Positions 7,688 through 15,423 of a stretch of 64,000 bases of DNA are shown here, piece by piece. The translations under genes were made by a program, and so were the position numbers. Position 1 is the stretch's first letter. Each line of letters starts with the position of its first letter. The DNA lies in NCBI GenBank assembly GCA_041920415.1, contig JBHGYD010000028.1, positions 124,001 to 188,000 of the forward strand. The letters run 5' to 3'. This DNA is from JBHGYD01 sp041920415 (GTDB lineage: Bacteria; Bacillota; Bacilli; Bacillales; Anoxybacillaceae). The notes under the pieces were generated by a model, which saw only the letters and a list, made by a program, of their open reading frames with translations, made no database searches and had not been told where the DNA came from.

Positions 7688-8773
7688 TTAGTCAAATGTA
7701 ATTTCTTTCACTTTCTCCTCATCTAAACGCTTAATTACTTCAACAAGAAGTTTGACAGTATTTTCATAATCATCGCGGTGAAGCATTGCGGCATGAGAGT
7801 GGATGTAGCGCGTTGGAATCGCGATTGTTAGCGCTGGAACGCCGCTTGCGGTCATATGAATGGCGCCCGCGTCTGTACCTCCGCCTGGCATCGCGTCAAA
7901 ATGGTATGGAATGTTTAACTCTTCCGCTACGTCAATGACAAACTCGCGCAAGCCTTTATGTGAAACAAGCGTCGCATCGTATAACACGATATGCGGACCA
8001 GCGCCAAGCTTGCCCATTGCTTCTTTTTCAGAAACGCCTGGTGTATCTCCGGCCACACCCACATCCACAGCAAACGCAATATCCGGCTGGATGGAGTTAG
8101 CAGATGTTTTCGCACCACGCAAGCCGACTTCTTCTTGCACAGTTCCGACACCGTATACAACGTTTGGATGCTCGACATCTTTTAATTGTTTTAACACGTC
8201 AATCGCAATCGCGCAGCCAATGCGGTTGTCCCATGCTTTCGCAAGCAGCATTTTTTCGTTGTTCATGACCGTAAATTCAAAATATGGAACGATCGAATCG
8301 CCCGGGCGTACACCCCATTCCATTGCTTCTTCACGGCTTGAGGCACCGATATCAATAAACATATCTTTAATGTCAACCGGTTTTTTGCGCGCTTCCGGCG
8401 GTAAAATATGCGGTGGCTTGGAGCCGATGACACCTGTGATATCACCTTTTTTTGTCATGATCGTGACGCGTTGAGCGAGCATGACTTGTCCCCACCAGCC
8501 ACCTAATGGCTGAAAGCGGATAAACCCTTTTTCATCAATTTGTGTAACCATAAAACCGACTTCATCTAAATGGCCAGCGACCATGATTTTTGGACCGTTT
8601 TCCTTCCCTACTTTTTTGGCGATTAAACTGCCAAGACCATCCGTCGTTACTTCATCGGCATAAGGAGCTATGTATTTCTTCATCACTTCGCGTGCTTCAC
8701 GTTCATTACCTGGCACACCTTTTGCATCGGTTAAATCCTTCAGCATCGTTAATGTTTCATCTAATTTTTTCAT
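7688..8773 (-). CDS. ysdC: M42-family metalloaminopeptidase (YsdC)
   Basis: A cytoplasmic two-metal aminopeptidase of peptidase family M42, which forms tetrahedral shells that trim peptides from the N-terminus; older annotations call such proteins endoglucanase M or glucanases. The length of 361 residues is normal. Metal and catalytic motifs are visible in order: AGHLDEVGFMV (His and Asp, about residues 67-77), KAWDNRIGCAIA (bridging Asp), GTVQEEVGLRGA (catalytic Glu and metal Glu), VDVG, and the glycine-rich GGGTDAGAIH with a final His in YIHSHAAML. AAGGGG precedes the ATG. It is a single-gene unit with its own terminator. The exact peptide substrates are unknown. Confidence 0.93.
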   Translation of the reverse strand: MKKLDETLTMLKDLTDAKGVPGNEREAREVMKKYIAPYADEVTTDGLGSLIAKKVGKENGPKIMVAGHLDEVGFMVTQIDEKGFIRFQPLGGWWGQVMLAQRVTIMTKKGDITGVIGSKPPHILPPEARKKPVDIKDMFIDIGASSREEAMEWGVRPGDSIVPYFEFTVMNNEKMLLAKAWDNRIGCAIAIDVLKQLKDVEHPNVVYGVGTVQEEVGLRGAKTSANSIQPDIAFAVDVGVAGDTPGVSEKEAMGKLGAGPHIVLYDATLVSHKGLREFVIDVAEELNIPYHFDAMPGGGTDAGAIHMTASGVPALTIAIPTRYIHSHAAMLHRDDYENTVKLLVEVIKRLDEEKVKEITFD

Positions 8774-8841
8774 GGTTGAACCCCTTTCTTACGTACTCCA
8801 TACTCATTATACAGAAAACGTTCTCAAATGTACAAAATTTG

Positions 8842-9333
8842 TTAATAATTCTGATTTTGCCGCTCGTGATTTACTTCGTTTTTGCTGATGTATGCTTGTT
8901 CGATTTGTTCATAAGTAAAGCCTAAAGATTCACCAAGCTGCAAATAATTTGTGAATAAACGCTTATACGCTTTAAGCGTTTTTGTCTGTTGAAACTCGTT
9001 TACCGCTTGAAAGACACACAAAAATTGCTCGACAAGTGAATAGTTTTCCGTTTCTTTCTTTATTTTATCCACATTGTAAACAAAATTTAATTCAAGACCT
9101 AAAGATAGAATAAAATGCAAGCCATCCACATATTCTTCGAGCACTTTATCCTGTGGTGCAGAAGGCTTCAAACTCCAAAATTTAAAACACCTCGTTTCAT
9201 TGGCCAGTTCGCCAATTTCCACAAGAAGAGCCAATATCTTTTTCTCTACTAAGTTTTCCTCATGCAATCCGTGCTTTGTTTCAATGTGCATATCTAATTG
9301 TTGTTGCAATGAATAAAGTTTTTGTAAATCCAT
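8842..9333 (-). CDS. All-alpha dUTPase-like nucleotide pyrophosphohydrolase
   Basis: A 163-residue protein of the dimeric all-alpha dUTPase family (dUTPase_2), which hydrolyses dUTP to dUMP and PPi to keep uracil out of DNA and feed thymidylate synthesis. The metal-binding helix motif is ALLVEIGELANE (two Glu), followed by CFKFWS and a second acidic helix EEYVDGLHFILSLG (Glu, Glu, Asp). These match the E-x-x-E and E-x-x-D pattern of the family. Translation most likely starts at the ATG at 9333, which has GGGGGAGA upstream; the earlier in-frame ATG at 9348 overlaps the ysdA stop and has no ribosome site. It is coupled to ysdA upstream. Specificity for dUTP rather than another dNTP is inferred. 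Confidence 0.82.
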   Translation of the reverse strand: MDLQKLYSLQQQLDMHIETKHGLHEENLVEKKILALLVEIGELANETRCFKFWSLKPSAPQDKVLEEYVDGLHFILSLGLELNFVYNVDKIKKETENYSLVEQFLCVFQAVNEFQQTKTLKAYKRLFTNYLQLGESLGFTYEQIEQAYISKNEVNHERQNQNY

Positions 9334-9347
9334 GTTTGTCTCCCCCA

Positions 9348-9599
9348 TTACTGATAAAAAGTAAAATAGATAACGATATCGAGAACAGCAAGGAAAGGTA
9401 GACCGTAGCGAAATAAGTAATGTTTGGTCTTATGATGAAACAAATGCATTCCAATCGTTGCTCCCATGGCACCGCCAATGAACGAAACAAACCAAATCGT
9501 ACTTTCTGCGATGCGCCATTTTCCTTTTTTTGCCTTTTGCTTATCGACTGCCATGATGAAAAATCCTATGATATTTACAAATAGAACGTATAATGTCAT
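9348..9599 (-). CDS. ysdA: DUF1294 membrane protein YsdA
   Basis: An 83-residue inner-membrane protein of family DUF1294 with no known function. The sequence shows a first membrane helix (residues 2-18, YVLFVNIIGFFIMAVDK), a short basic loop (DKQKAKKGKWRI), a second helix with small residues (VSFIGGAMGATIGMHLF), the conserved HHKTKHYLFRYG segment, and a last helix (about 67-81). The KxRI and HKTKH segments are the family hallmarks. B. subtilis ysdA also lies beside rplT. It is the first gene of a two-gene unit with the dUTPase-like gene. Confidence 0.9.
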   Translation of the reverse strand: MTLYVLFVNIIGFFIMAVDKQKAKKGKWRIAESTIWFVSFIGGAMGATIGMHLFHHKTKHYLFRYGLPFLAVLDIVIYFTFYQ

Positions 9600-9615
9600 T
9601 GTCTTTCCTCACTTT

Positions 9616-9653
9616 ACAAAAAATGACCATCCCCGCAAACGAGAATGGTCATA
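9616..9653 (-). terminator. Terminator of infC-rpmI-rplT
   Basis: Minus-strand arms ATGACCATTCTC/GGGGATGGTCAT around a short loop are followed by TTTTTTG just after rplT. Confidence 0.85.
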
Positions 9654-9660
9654 TATCGTG

Positions 9661-10020
9661 TTATTTATTTAAGTTCGCTTTCGCAAGGTCTGCTAATTGC
9701 GCGAATGCTGCTGCATCGTTTACCGCTAAGTCAGCAAGCATTTTGCGGTTTACTTCAACACCCGCTAATTTTAAACCGTGCATAAAACGGCTGTAAGAAA
9801 GACCGTGCATGCGAGCTGCTGCGTTAATACGCGTAATCCAAAGCTTACGGAAGTCGCGTTTTCTTTGACGACGGTCGCGGTACGCGTACATTAAAGATTT
9901 CATTACTTGTTGGTTTGCAACTCTATATAAACGATGCTTAGAACCGAAATAGCCTTTTGCGAGTTTAAGAATTTTTTTGCGACGTCTGCGCGTTACTGTT
10001 CCGCCTTTTACACGTGGCAT
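9661..10020 (-). CDS. rplT: 50S ribosomal protein L20
   Basis: L20 binds 23S rRNA early in 50S assembly and, in Firmicutes, also represses its own operon by binding the infC leader RNA. At 119 residues it matches the family. The long basic N-terminal extension is visible (MPRVKGGTVTRRRRKK), followed by the typical YFGSKHRLYRVANQQV and LWITRINAAAR segments. A GGAGGGAA site precedes the ATG. It is the last gene of infC-rpmI-rplT, 37 bases after rpmI, and closed by a terminator. Confidence 0.98.
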   Translation of the reverse strand: MPRVKGGTVTRRRRKKILKLAKGYFGSKHRLYRVANQQVMKSLMYAYRDRRQRKRDFRKLWITRINAAARMHGLSYSRFMHGLKLAGVEVNRKMLADLAVNDAAAFAQLADLAKANLNK

Positions 10021-10057
10021 GTGTATTCCCTCCTAAATCTTGTGTTTCATTTCCGAA

Positions 10058-10258
10058 TTATTTTAAGTTATCAAGTAATTGACGAATGCGTTTGAAATCG
10101 CCAGAAGATACTAATGTTGCTTTGCGAAGTTTACGTTTTTGTTTTTGTGTTTTGTTTGCGAATAAGTGGCTAGTAAACGCATGAGAACGTTTTAACTTAC
10201 CAGTACCCGTCTTTTTAAAACGCTTTGCAGAGCCTTTGTGAGTTTTCATTTTTGGCAT
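10058..10258 (-). CDS. rpmI: 50S ribosomal protein L35
   Basis: L35 is a small, highly basic protein of the large ribosomal subunit. The 66 residues begin MPKMKTHKGSAKRFKKTGTG, the canonical start of the family, and continue with the KRSHAFTSHLFANKTQKQKR core. A GGAGGAAC site lies upstream of the ATG. It is 21 bases downstream of infC in the conserved translation operon and presumably shares the L20 feedback. Confidence 0.98.
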   Translation of the reverse strand: MPKMKTHKGSAKRFKKTGTGKLKRSHAFTSHLFANKTQKQKRKLRKATLVSSGDFKRIRQLLDNLK

Positions 10259-10279
10259 AGGGTGTTCCTCCTCGTTCCG

Positions 10280-10795
10280 TTATTTGTCGTTTTTCGGTGC
10301 TAACACTAAGAACATGCTGCGACCGTCCATTTTTGGTGCAGATTCGATAACGCCAATATCGGCGCATGCTTCAGAAAAACGGTCTAATACACGTTGACCG
10401 ATTTCTTTATGCGTAATCGCCCGTCCTTTAAAGCGAATCGTCGCTTTTACTTTATCGCCTTTTTCAAGGAACTTGCGCGCGTTGCGGAGCTTCGTGTTAA
10501 AGTCATGCTCCTCGATTGTCGGACTTAAGCGCACTTCTTTTACATTGATTACTTTTTGCTTTTTACGCGCTTCCTTTTCTTTCTTTTGTTGCTCGAAACG
10601 GAATTTGCCGTAGTCCATAATGCGGCATACAGGCGGTTTCGCATTCGGAGCAACCATGACTAAATCAAGGTTGAGTCTTGCGGCGATTTCTAACGCCTCT
10701 TGTTTTGACTTAATACCTAATTGCTCGCCATTTGGATCGATTAAACGAACTTCGCGTGCACGAATATTTTCATTAATAATGAAATCTTTGCTAAT
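10280..10795 (-). CDS. infC: Translation initiation factor IF-3, ATT start
   Basis: IF-3 binds the 30S subunit, prevents premature joining of 50S and checks the start codon-initiator tRNA match. The correct product is 171 residues starting at an ATT codon (10793-10795): GGAGGTGG lies 6 bases upstream and the encoded protein continues SKDFIINENIRAREVRLI, the conserved N-terminus. An upstream in-frame ATG (10822) would add residues across the ribosome site and is rejected. The N domain (about 1-75) and C domain (about 83-171, with RPTIEEHDF-like and MDGRSMFLVLAP segments) are complete. ATT starts are characteristic of infC because IF-3 discriminates against them, which gives autogenous control. 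Confidence 0.95.
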   Translation of the reverse strand: MSKDFIINENIRAREVRLIDPNGEQLGIKSKQEALEIAARLNLDLVMVAPNAKPPVCRIMDYGKFRFEQQKKEKEARKKQKVINVKEVRLSPTIEEHDFNTKLRNARKFLEKGDKVKATIRFKGRAITHKEIGQRVLDRFSEACADIGVIESAPKMDGRSMFLVLAPKNDK

Positions 10796-11023
10796 AACTA
10801 GCCACCTCCAAGGTTTATTCACGAATCCCTTGTTTGTTCATGCATCCCTTGCGTTACAGGTTTTTGTAATAAAAAAGTGTGAGTGCATACGACACCCACA
10901 CTAATTACGATCAACATTGATATGTGTACGAATCGTAACAAACCTGTCAACAGCAAGTGAAGCGTCAATCAGGTGAGAAGCGGGGTGCTTCTGCTTATGT
11001 CACAAACAAGTATTCTATTTACC
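10796..11023 (-). promoter_or_regulatory. L20-type leader with attenuator of infC-rpmI-rplT
   Basis: About 230 bases lie between the promoter and infC. Near the end is an intrinsic terminator (10871-10901 on the minus strand: GTGTGGGTG, 7-base loop, CACTCACAC, six T). In B. subtilis the same operon has an L20-binding leader that terminates early when free L20 is abundant. Position, length and terminator agree with that; the L20-binding fold itself was not computed. Confidence 0.8.
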
Positions 11024-11029
11024 TTGGAT

Positions 11030-11058
11030 AGTATATCATGAACAAAGTAGTATGTCAA
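11030..11058 (-). promoter_or_regulatory. Sigma-A promoter of infC operon
   Basis: Minus strand: consensus -35 TTGACA (11053-11058), exactly 17 bases, -10 TATACT (11030-11035). This is one of the strongest promoters in the window, as expected for translation genes. Confidence 0.85.
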
Positions 11059-11152
11059 GACTCATTCCCTTATTTATACACAACGTTTTTCATTATAATG
11101 GATTGCTTCTAATTTGGCAATACAAATTTTCAAAAAATCTCGTCGCTTGCTT

Positions 11153-13084
11153 TTATCGGCGCACTTCTGCTTTGAGTGCATCGATAAAAGTATCGAGCGC
11201 CATCGTTTCGCTTTTTTGCTCCCCGTATTTGCGAACATTTACGGCGTTTTCTTTCATTTCATTGTCGCCGACAACGAGCATGTACGGAATTTTTTGCATT
11301 TGTGCTTCACGAATTTTGTAGCCGATTTTCTCATCGCGCTCATCGACTTCGACACGGAATCCTTGTGATTGCAGTCTTTCTTTGACTTGGTAAGCGTAAT
11401 CGAGATGGGCTGCCGGCGAAACTGGAATAACTTCTACTTGCACCGGAGCGAGCCAAGTTGGGAATGCGCCTTTGTATTCTTCAATTAAGAACGCCACAAA
11501 ACGTTCCATCGTTGAAACAACCCCGCGGTGAATGACAACAGGACGATGTGGTTTGCCGTCTTCACCAATGTACGTTAGATCAAAACGCTCCGGCAATAAG
11601 AAATCGAGCTGAACAGTTGACAATGTTTCATCTTTTCCGAGCGCTGTCCGTACTTGCACGTCTAATTTCGGACCGTAGAACGCTGCTTCCCCTTCAGCTT
11701 CATAGTACTCTAATCCGAGCTCGTCCATCGCTTCTTTTAGCATGCTTTGCGCCTTTTCCCACATCGCATCATCGTCATAATATTTTTCTTTATCGTGCGG
11801 ATCGCGATAAGAAAGGCGAAACGAGTAATCGTTTAATCCAAAGTCTTTGTAAACCTCTATGATCAAGTTCACAACACGCTTAAACTCGTCTTTAATTTGA
11901 TCAGGTCGTACAAAGATATGCGCATCATTGAGTGTCATGCCGCGCACGCGTTGAAGTCCTGTAAGCGCACCGGACATTTCATAACGGTGCATCGTTCCGA
12001 GTTCTGCAATGCGAATTGGCAACTCACGATAGCTATGAATTTTATTTTTATAAACCATCATATGGTGCGGACAGTTCATTGGACGAAGCACAAGCTGCTC
12101 GTTATCCATTTCCATCGGCGGGAACATGCCGTCTTTATAATGGTCCCAGTGCCCGGATGTTTTGTATAACTCAACACTTCCAAGAACTGGAGTATACACA
12201 TGTTGATAACCGAGTTCAATTTCTTTATCAACAATATACCGCTCAATCACCCGGCGAATCGTTGCCCCTTTTGGTAGCCAAAGCGGCAATCCTTGTCCCA
12301 CTTTTTGTGATGTTGTAAACAACTCAAGTTCTTTGCCTAATTTGCGATGGTCGCGTTCCTTTGCTTCTTGTAACAAGCGGAGATGTTCTTCAAGATCCTC
12401 TTTTTTGAAGAACGCTGTTCCGTAAATGCGCTGCAGCATTTTGTTTTTGCTGTCACCGCGCCAGTAAGCACCAGCAATATTCAATAGCTTAAATTCTTTA
12501 ATTTTTCCCGTTGATGGAACGTGAACACCGCGGCAAAGATCGAAAAATTCGCCTTGTTCATAAATGGAAATGACTTCTCCTTCCGGAAGATCGTTAATAA
12601 GCTCAAGTTTTAAGTCATCACCAATTTCTTCATAGCGGCGAATCGCTTCTTCGCGGCTTACTTCTTTTCGAACAATTTCAAGGTTTTCCTTCACAATTTT
12701 TTGCATTTCTTTTTCGATTTTTGGAAGGTCTTCCGGTGTTAATGACTCTTCCATATCGATATCATAATAAAAACCATTTTCAATGACTGGACCGACGCCG
12801 AGTTTGACATTTTTGTACAAACGTTTAATCGCTTGTGCCATGAGATGAGCTGTGCTATGGCGCAAAATGTCAAGTGCCTCTGGCATATCTTGCGTAATGA
12901 TCGAAATCGCTCCGTCCTCATAAATCGGTGTGCGTAAATCAATCATTTTATCGTTTAGCTTTCCAGCAATCGCTTTTTTCTTAAGACCTGGGCTAATCGA
13001 TGCAGCAATGTCTTCCGTTGTCGTTCCTTTTGGAAACTCCTTTACCGCACCATCAGGAAATGTAATTTTGATGACATCTGACAT
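11153..13084 (-). CDS. thrS: Threonine-tRNA ligase
   Basis: Class II synthetase that charges tRNA-Thr and edits Ser-tRNA-Thr; 643 residues, typical for ThrS. Domains in order: TGS (1-63), N2 editing domain (about 65-240, with the zinc/editing motif HSTAHLMAQAIKRLY), catalytic core (about 270-535, with RPMNCPHHMMVYK as motif 2 region and zinc Cys/His ligands, and a motif 3 Arg in VSTMERFVAFLIEEY), and the anticodon-binding domain (about 540-643, beginning WLAPVQVEVIPVS). A GGAGGAGTG site precedes the ATG. It is a single gene controlled by its own T-box leader. No obvious terminator is seen between its stop and the infC promoter. Confidence 0.97.
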   Translation of the reverse strand: MSDVIKITFPDGAVKEFPKGTTTEDIAASISPGLKKKAIAGKLNDKMIDLRTPIYEDGAISIITQDMPEALDILRHSTAHLMAQAIKRLYKNVKLGVGPVIENGFYYDIDMEESLTPEDLPKIEKEMQKIVKENLEIVRKEVSREEAIRRYEEIGDDLKLELINDLPEGEVISIYEQGEFFDLCRGVHVPSTGKIKEFKLLNIAGAYWRGDSKNKMLQRIYGTAFFKKEDLEEHLRLLQEAKERDHRKLGKELELFTTSQKVGQGLPLWLPKGATIRRVIERYIVDKEIELGYQHVYTPVLGSVELYKTSGHWDHYKDGMFPPMEMDNEQLVLRPMNCPHHMMVYKNKIHSYRELPIRIAELGTMHRYEMSGALTGLQRVRGMTLNDAHIFVRPDQIKDEFKRVVNLIIEVYKDFGLNDYSFRLSYRDPHDKEKYYDDDAMWEKAQSMLKEAMDELGLEYYEAEGEAAFYGPKLDVQVRTALGKDETLSTVQLDFLLPERFDLTYIGEDGKPHRPVVIHRGVVSTMERFVAFLIEEYKGAFPTWLAPVQVEVIPVSPAAHLDYAYQVKERLQSQGFRVEVDERDEKIGYKIREAQMQKIPYMLVVGDNEMKENAVNVRKYGEQKSETMALDTFIDALKAEVRR

Positions 13085-13099
13085 ACCTGTTTCACTCCT

Positions 13100-13404
13100 C
13101 CTTCATTCAAAATAAAAAAACTCATCCCTCAATTAAGGGACGAGTTTGTTTCGTGGTTCCACCCTTCTTCCCATCGCAGGCAGCAAAAGACACTACTGAC
13201 CTAGAACGATGGCTCGAATAGCATAACGGTGCTTGCCGTCAGCAATTACTAGATGAAGCGTCATCGTTCACTGCTGAAGTTTAGAGGTGGTAAGTGCATT
13301 TTTCGTGTTAGGAAGGTTCCAGCCGATGCCTTCCCTCTCTGGAAACCGTAAAAATACACCCATGTCCTCATCATTACTTTTTACTTTATTCCAATGTTTT
13401 TATG
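13100..13404 (-). promoter_or_regulatory. T-box leader of thrS
   Basis: A roughly 300-base leader with the T-box core GGGTGGAACCACG (minus strand, 13152-13164) followed by a terminator stem (13114-13146, ACTCGTCCCTTAATTGAGGG region, then seven T). Uncharged tRNA-Thr is expected to stabilise the antiterminator and switch on thrS. The long 5' part (13200-13400) should hold the specifier stem, which I did not fold. Confidence 0.92.
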
Positions 13405-13410
13405 TACGTA

Positions 13411-13439
13411 ATTATAGTGCGAGAAATTTCAAAAATCAA
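13411..13439 (-). promoter_or_regulatory. Sigma-A promoter of thrS, overlapping the ytxC stop
   Basis: Minus strand: -35 TTGATT (13434-13439), 17 bases, -10 TATAAT (13411-13416). The -35 hexamer overlaps the ytxC stop codon at 13436-13438. Confidence 0.75.
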
Positions 13440-14317
13440 GTGGTCGTATCGAATCTTTTTACCGTCTGTTTGTCATTTTTACAAAAATCGGCTGGATGGC
13501 ATAGATGAATGCGCTCTTGAAACACATTTTGAATCGTCTGTACCATTCCGTCATCTTCGTGCGTTGTGTATAAATAAATTTTTTGCGGTGCGATCGAAAC
13601 GAGCGGCGCTAACACGGAAGAATCAATATACATCGGCTGGCTAACAATAAGGGTTCGATCAATTAAATATTTTAACTCGTTCGTCGTCATTTCACGAAAC
13701 TGTTCATCGTAAAAAATAAAGGTAGGCGGATCATGTACTAAGTGGACGGTTAATAATTTCGGCTGACGCGACTGTAAACAATCGCGCAACATTTGAATAA
13801 AGTTTTGATATTCTTGCTCAAGCTTATACTCATCAATGGCTAACTCTACATAATGTTGCAAACGGTCCATGTACTGTTTTAAGCGAAACTTGACAAACGA
13901 TTCAAACGAAAAAGAAAGATCGTCTTTCAAAAATAGCGACAGCGCTTCTTCAATTAACGTTTCACGCGGGACGACACGTTCGTGGTCGCTCCGATAATCG
14001 CACCGCTCTCCGTCAATAAACGAGTGAGCAAGCTGCAAAATTTGTTGTTGCTCCTCCTCGTCTTTAAAATAAAATGTGCCCGAAATAATCGATAACAAAA
14101 GACGATCCTCAATAAAGCGAATGATAAACGTGGTGATCGACGGAATGAGAAAGAAGGAAATGTCTTCGCCAATGTTTTTATGTACGTAAATTGTCACGCG
14201 CGAATCACCATTGCACGCTAATTGAAAGAGCGGATCCTTTTCGCTTTGCTGGTTCTGTTTCAAGACGGAAAATAGTTTTTCGGCATCGTTTGCTTGCTCG
14301 AAATAAATTTCAATCAA
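13436..14317 (-). CDS. ytxC: Sporulation protein YtxC
   Basis: A 293-residue member of the YtxC family, annotated as a putative sporulation protein; its biochemical role is unknown. No signal peptide or membrane helix is visible; the middle part is helical and strongly charged (for example FVKFRLKQYMDRLQHYVEL). Translation is placed at TTG 14317, with AAAGGGGGG 6 bases upstream and the product starting (M)IEIYFEQANDAEKLF. The frame remains open upstream, but that stretch spans the dnaI terminator and is not coding. It lies downstream of dnaI in the same direction, as in B. subtilis, though the intervening ytxB gene is absent here. Confidence 0.83.
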   Translation of the reverse strand: MIEIYFEQANDAEKLFSVLKQNQQSEKDPLFQLACNGDSRVTIYVHKNIGEDISFFLIPSITTFIIRFIEDRLLLSIISGTFYFKDEEEQQQILQLAHSFIDGERCDYRSDHERVVPRETLIEEALSLFLKDDLSFSFESFVKFRLKQYMDRLQHYVELAIDEYKLEQEYQNFIQMLRDCLQSRQPKLLTVHLVHDPPTFIFYDEQFREMTTNELKYLIDRTLIVSQPMYIDSSVLAPLVSIAPQKIYLYTTHEDDGMVQTIQNVFQERIHLCHPADFCKNDKQTVKRFDTTT

Positions 14318-14416
14318 CGTTGTCCCCCCTTTATGAGTGAATGCTTGTTCCATATATATGGGGAGACAAGCCAATTTAGAATCAGAAAAGCGAAAGGACA
14401 TTACGTTCTTGATTCG

Positions 14417-14452
14417 TAAAAAAAGATATCTCATTGATCATGAGATATCTTG
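14417..14452 (-). terminator. Terminator of dnaB-dnaI
   Basis: Minus-strand stem AAGATATCTCA/TGAGATATCTT with a 7-base loop, then a seven-T run just after dnaI. Confidence 0.85.
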
Positions 14453-14461
14453 CAGGGCTAT

Positions 14462-15400
14462 TTATCCATCAAGGCGCCGGTTTCTCCCCTTAATTTCAAC
14501 CGGTTGGGCCAAGTAGCGAATTCGTTCCATAATGCGTGCGGCTTTCATTTGTTCTTCTTCACCGCGTTGCGAATACGTTAAATGATGGGCCAGTTGTTGT
14601 AAGTCAAAATTTGATGTAAAGAAAGTCGGCAAGTTTTCCAACATGCGATATTGTAAAATCGGGCCTAACAGATCATCGCGCACCCAGCTTGACATCGACT
14701 CTGCGCCAATATCGTCTAGCATTAAAATGGGCACCTTTTTGACATACTCCAGCTTTTCGTTGATCGTTTGGTCTTGCAAGGAGCTTTTTAACTCACGGAA
14801 AAATTCCGGCACGTAAACGATGAGCGACGGGATGTTTTTCTTGGCCAGGGCATTAGCAATCGCGCCAAGAATGTATGTTTTCCCTACACCAAATGAGCCG
14901 TACAAATAGAGTCCTTTCATCTTTTTACCCGGCTCATAACGTGAAACGAACTGCTCCGCTAATTCGATGGCCTTCATTCGACCTTCATCAGTGAGGTCAA
15001 TATCCGATAGCGACGCTTGCAAGATTTCTCTTGGAACAAAAATACTTTGGATAAGCGCTTCCTGCCGTTTTCGTTCATCATACTTCACTTTTGCTGGACA
15101 CCGATCGTATTGAACATCGATCGCGTTTCCTTGCAAGACAAGACGCGGATGATAACCTTGTAATAAATTTTTACACTGCTGTAAGCTCAGGCATTGCCCA
15201 CAGTTTTTGCTTTGTTCTACAAATTCGTATAACTTCATTAAACTGCGGTCAATCATTTCTTTCGTTACTTCGTTTTCATGTTTCCGTAAAAATTCACGCA
15301 CTTCTTTATGAGAAAGAATTTCTTTTTTTAATTGTTCATATCTTTGTTGAAAATCTTTACGGTGGAGTAATCGGCTGAGTATTTGATTCATTGGTTCCAT
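14462..15400 (-). CDS. dnaI: Helicase loader DnaI (AAA+ ATPase)
   Basis: DnaI loads the replicative helicase DnaC onto DNA at oriC and at restart sites, working with DnaA or PriA, DnaD and DnaB. The 312-residue protein has the helicase-binding N domain (about 1-135) with a zinc-type cluster CGQCLSLQQC, then the AAA+ domain: Walker A LYGSFGVGKTYI, Walker B VPILMLDDIGAES, sensor 1 TFFTSNFDL and a C-terminal Arg-rich helix. The ATG at 15400 gives the same start (MEPMNQ) as family members; an upstream GTG at 15409 adds three residues. It follows dnaB by 23 bases, the conserved helicase-loading operon of Bacillus. Confidence 0.95.
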   Translation of the reverse strand: MEPMNQILSRLLHRKDFQQRYEQLKKEILSHKEVREFLRKHENEVTKEMIDRSLMKLYEFVEQSKNCGQCLSLQQCKNLLQGYHPRLVLQGNAIDVQYDRCPAKVKYDERKRQEALIQSIFVPREILQASLSDIDLTDEGRMKAIELAEQFVSRYEPGKKMKGLYLYGSFGVGKTYILGAIANALAKKNIPSLIVYVPEFFRELKSSLQDQTINEKLEYVKKVPILMLDDIGAESMSSWVRDDLLGPILQYRMLENLPTFFTSNFDLQQLAHHLTYSQRGEEEQMKAARIMERIRYLAQPVEIKGRNRRLDG

Positions 15401-15423
15401 CGTTTCCACATCCTACATTTCAT

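Noticed and set aside
7860..8474. 204-codon open frame antisense to ysdC
   Set aside because: The complementary strand encodes the intact M42 active site; no ribosome site and no recognisable protein pattern.
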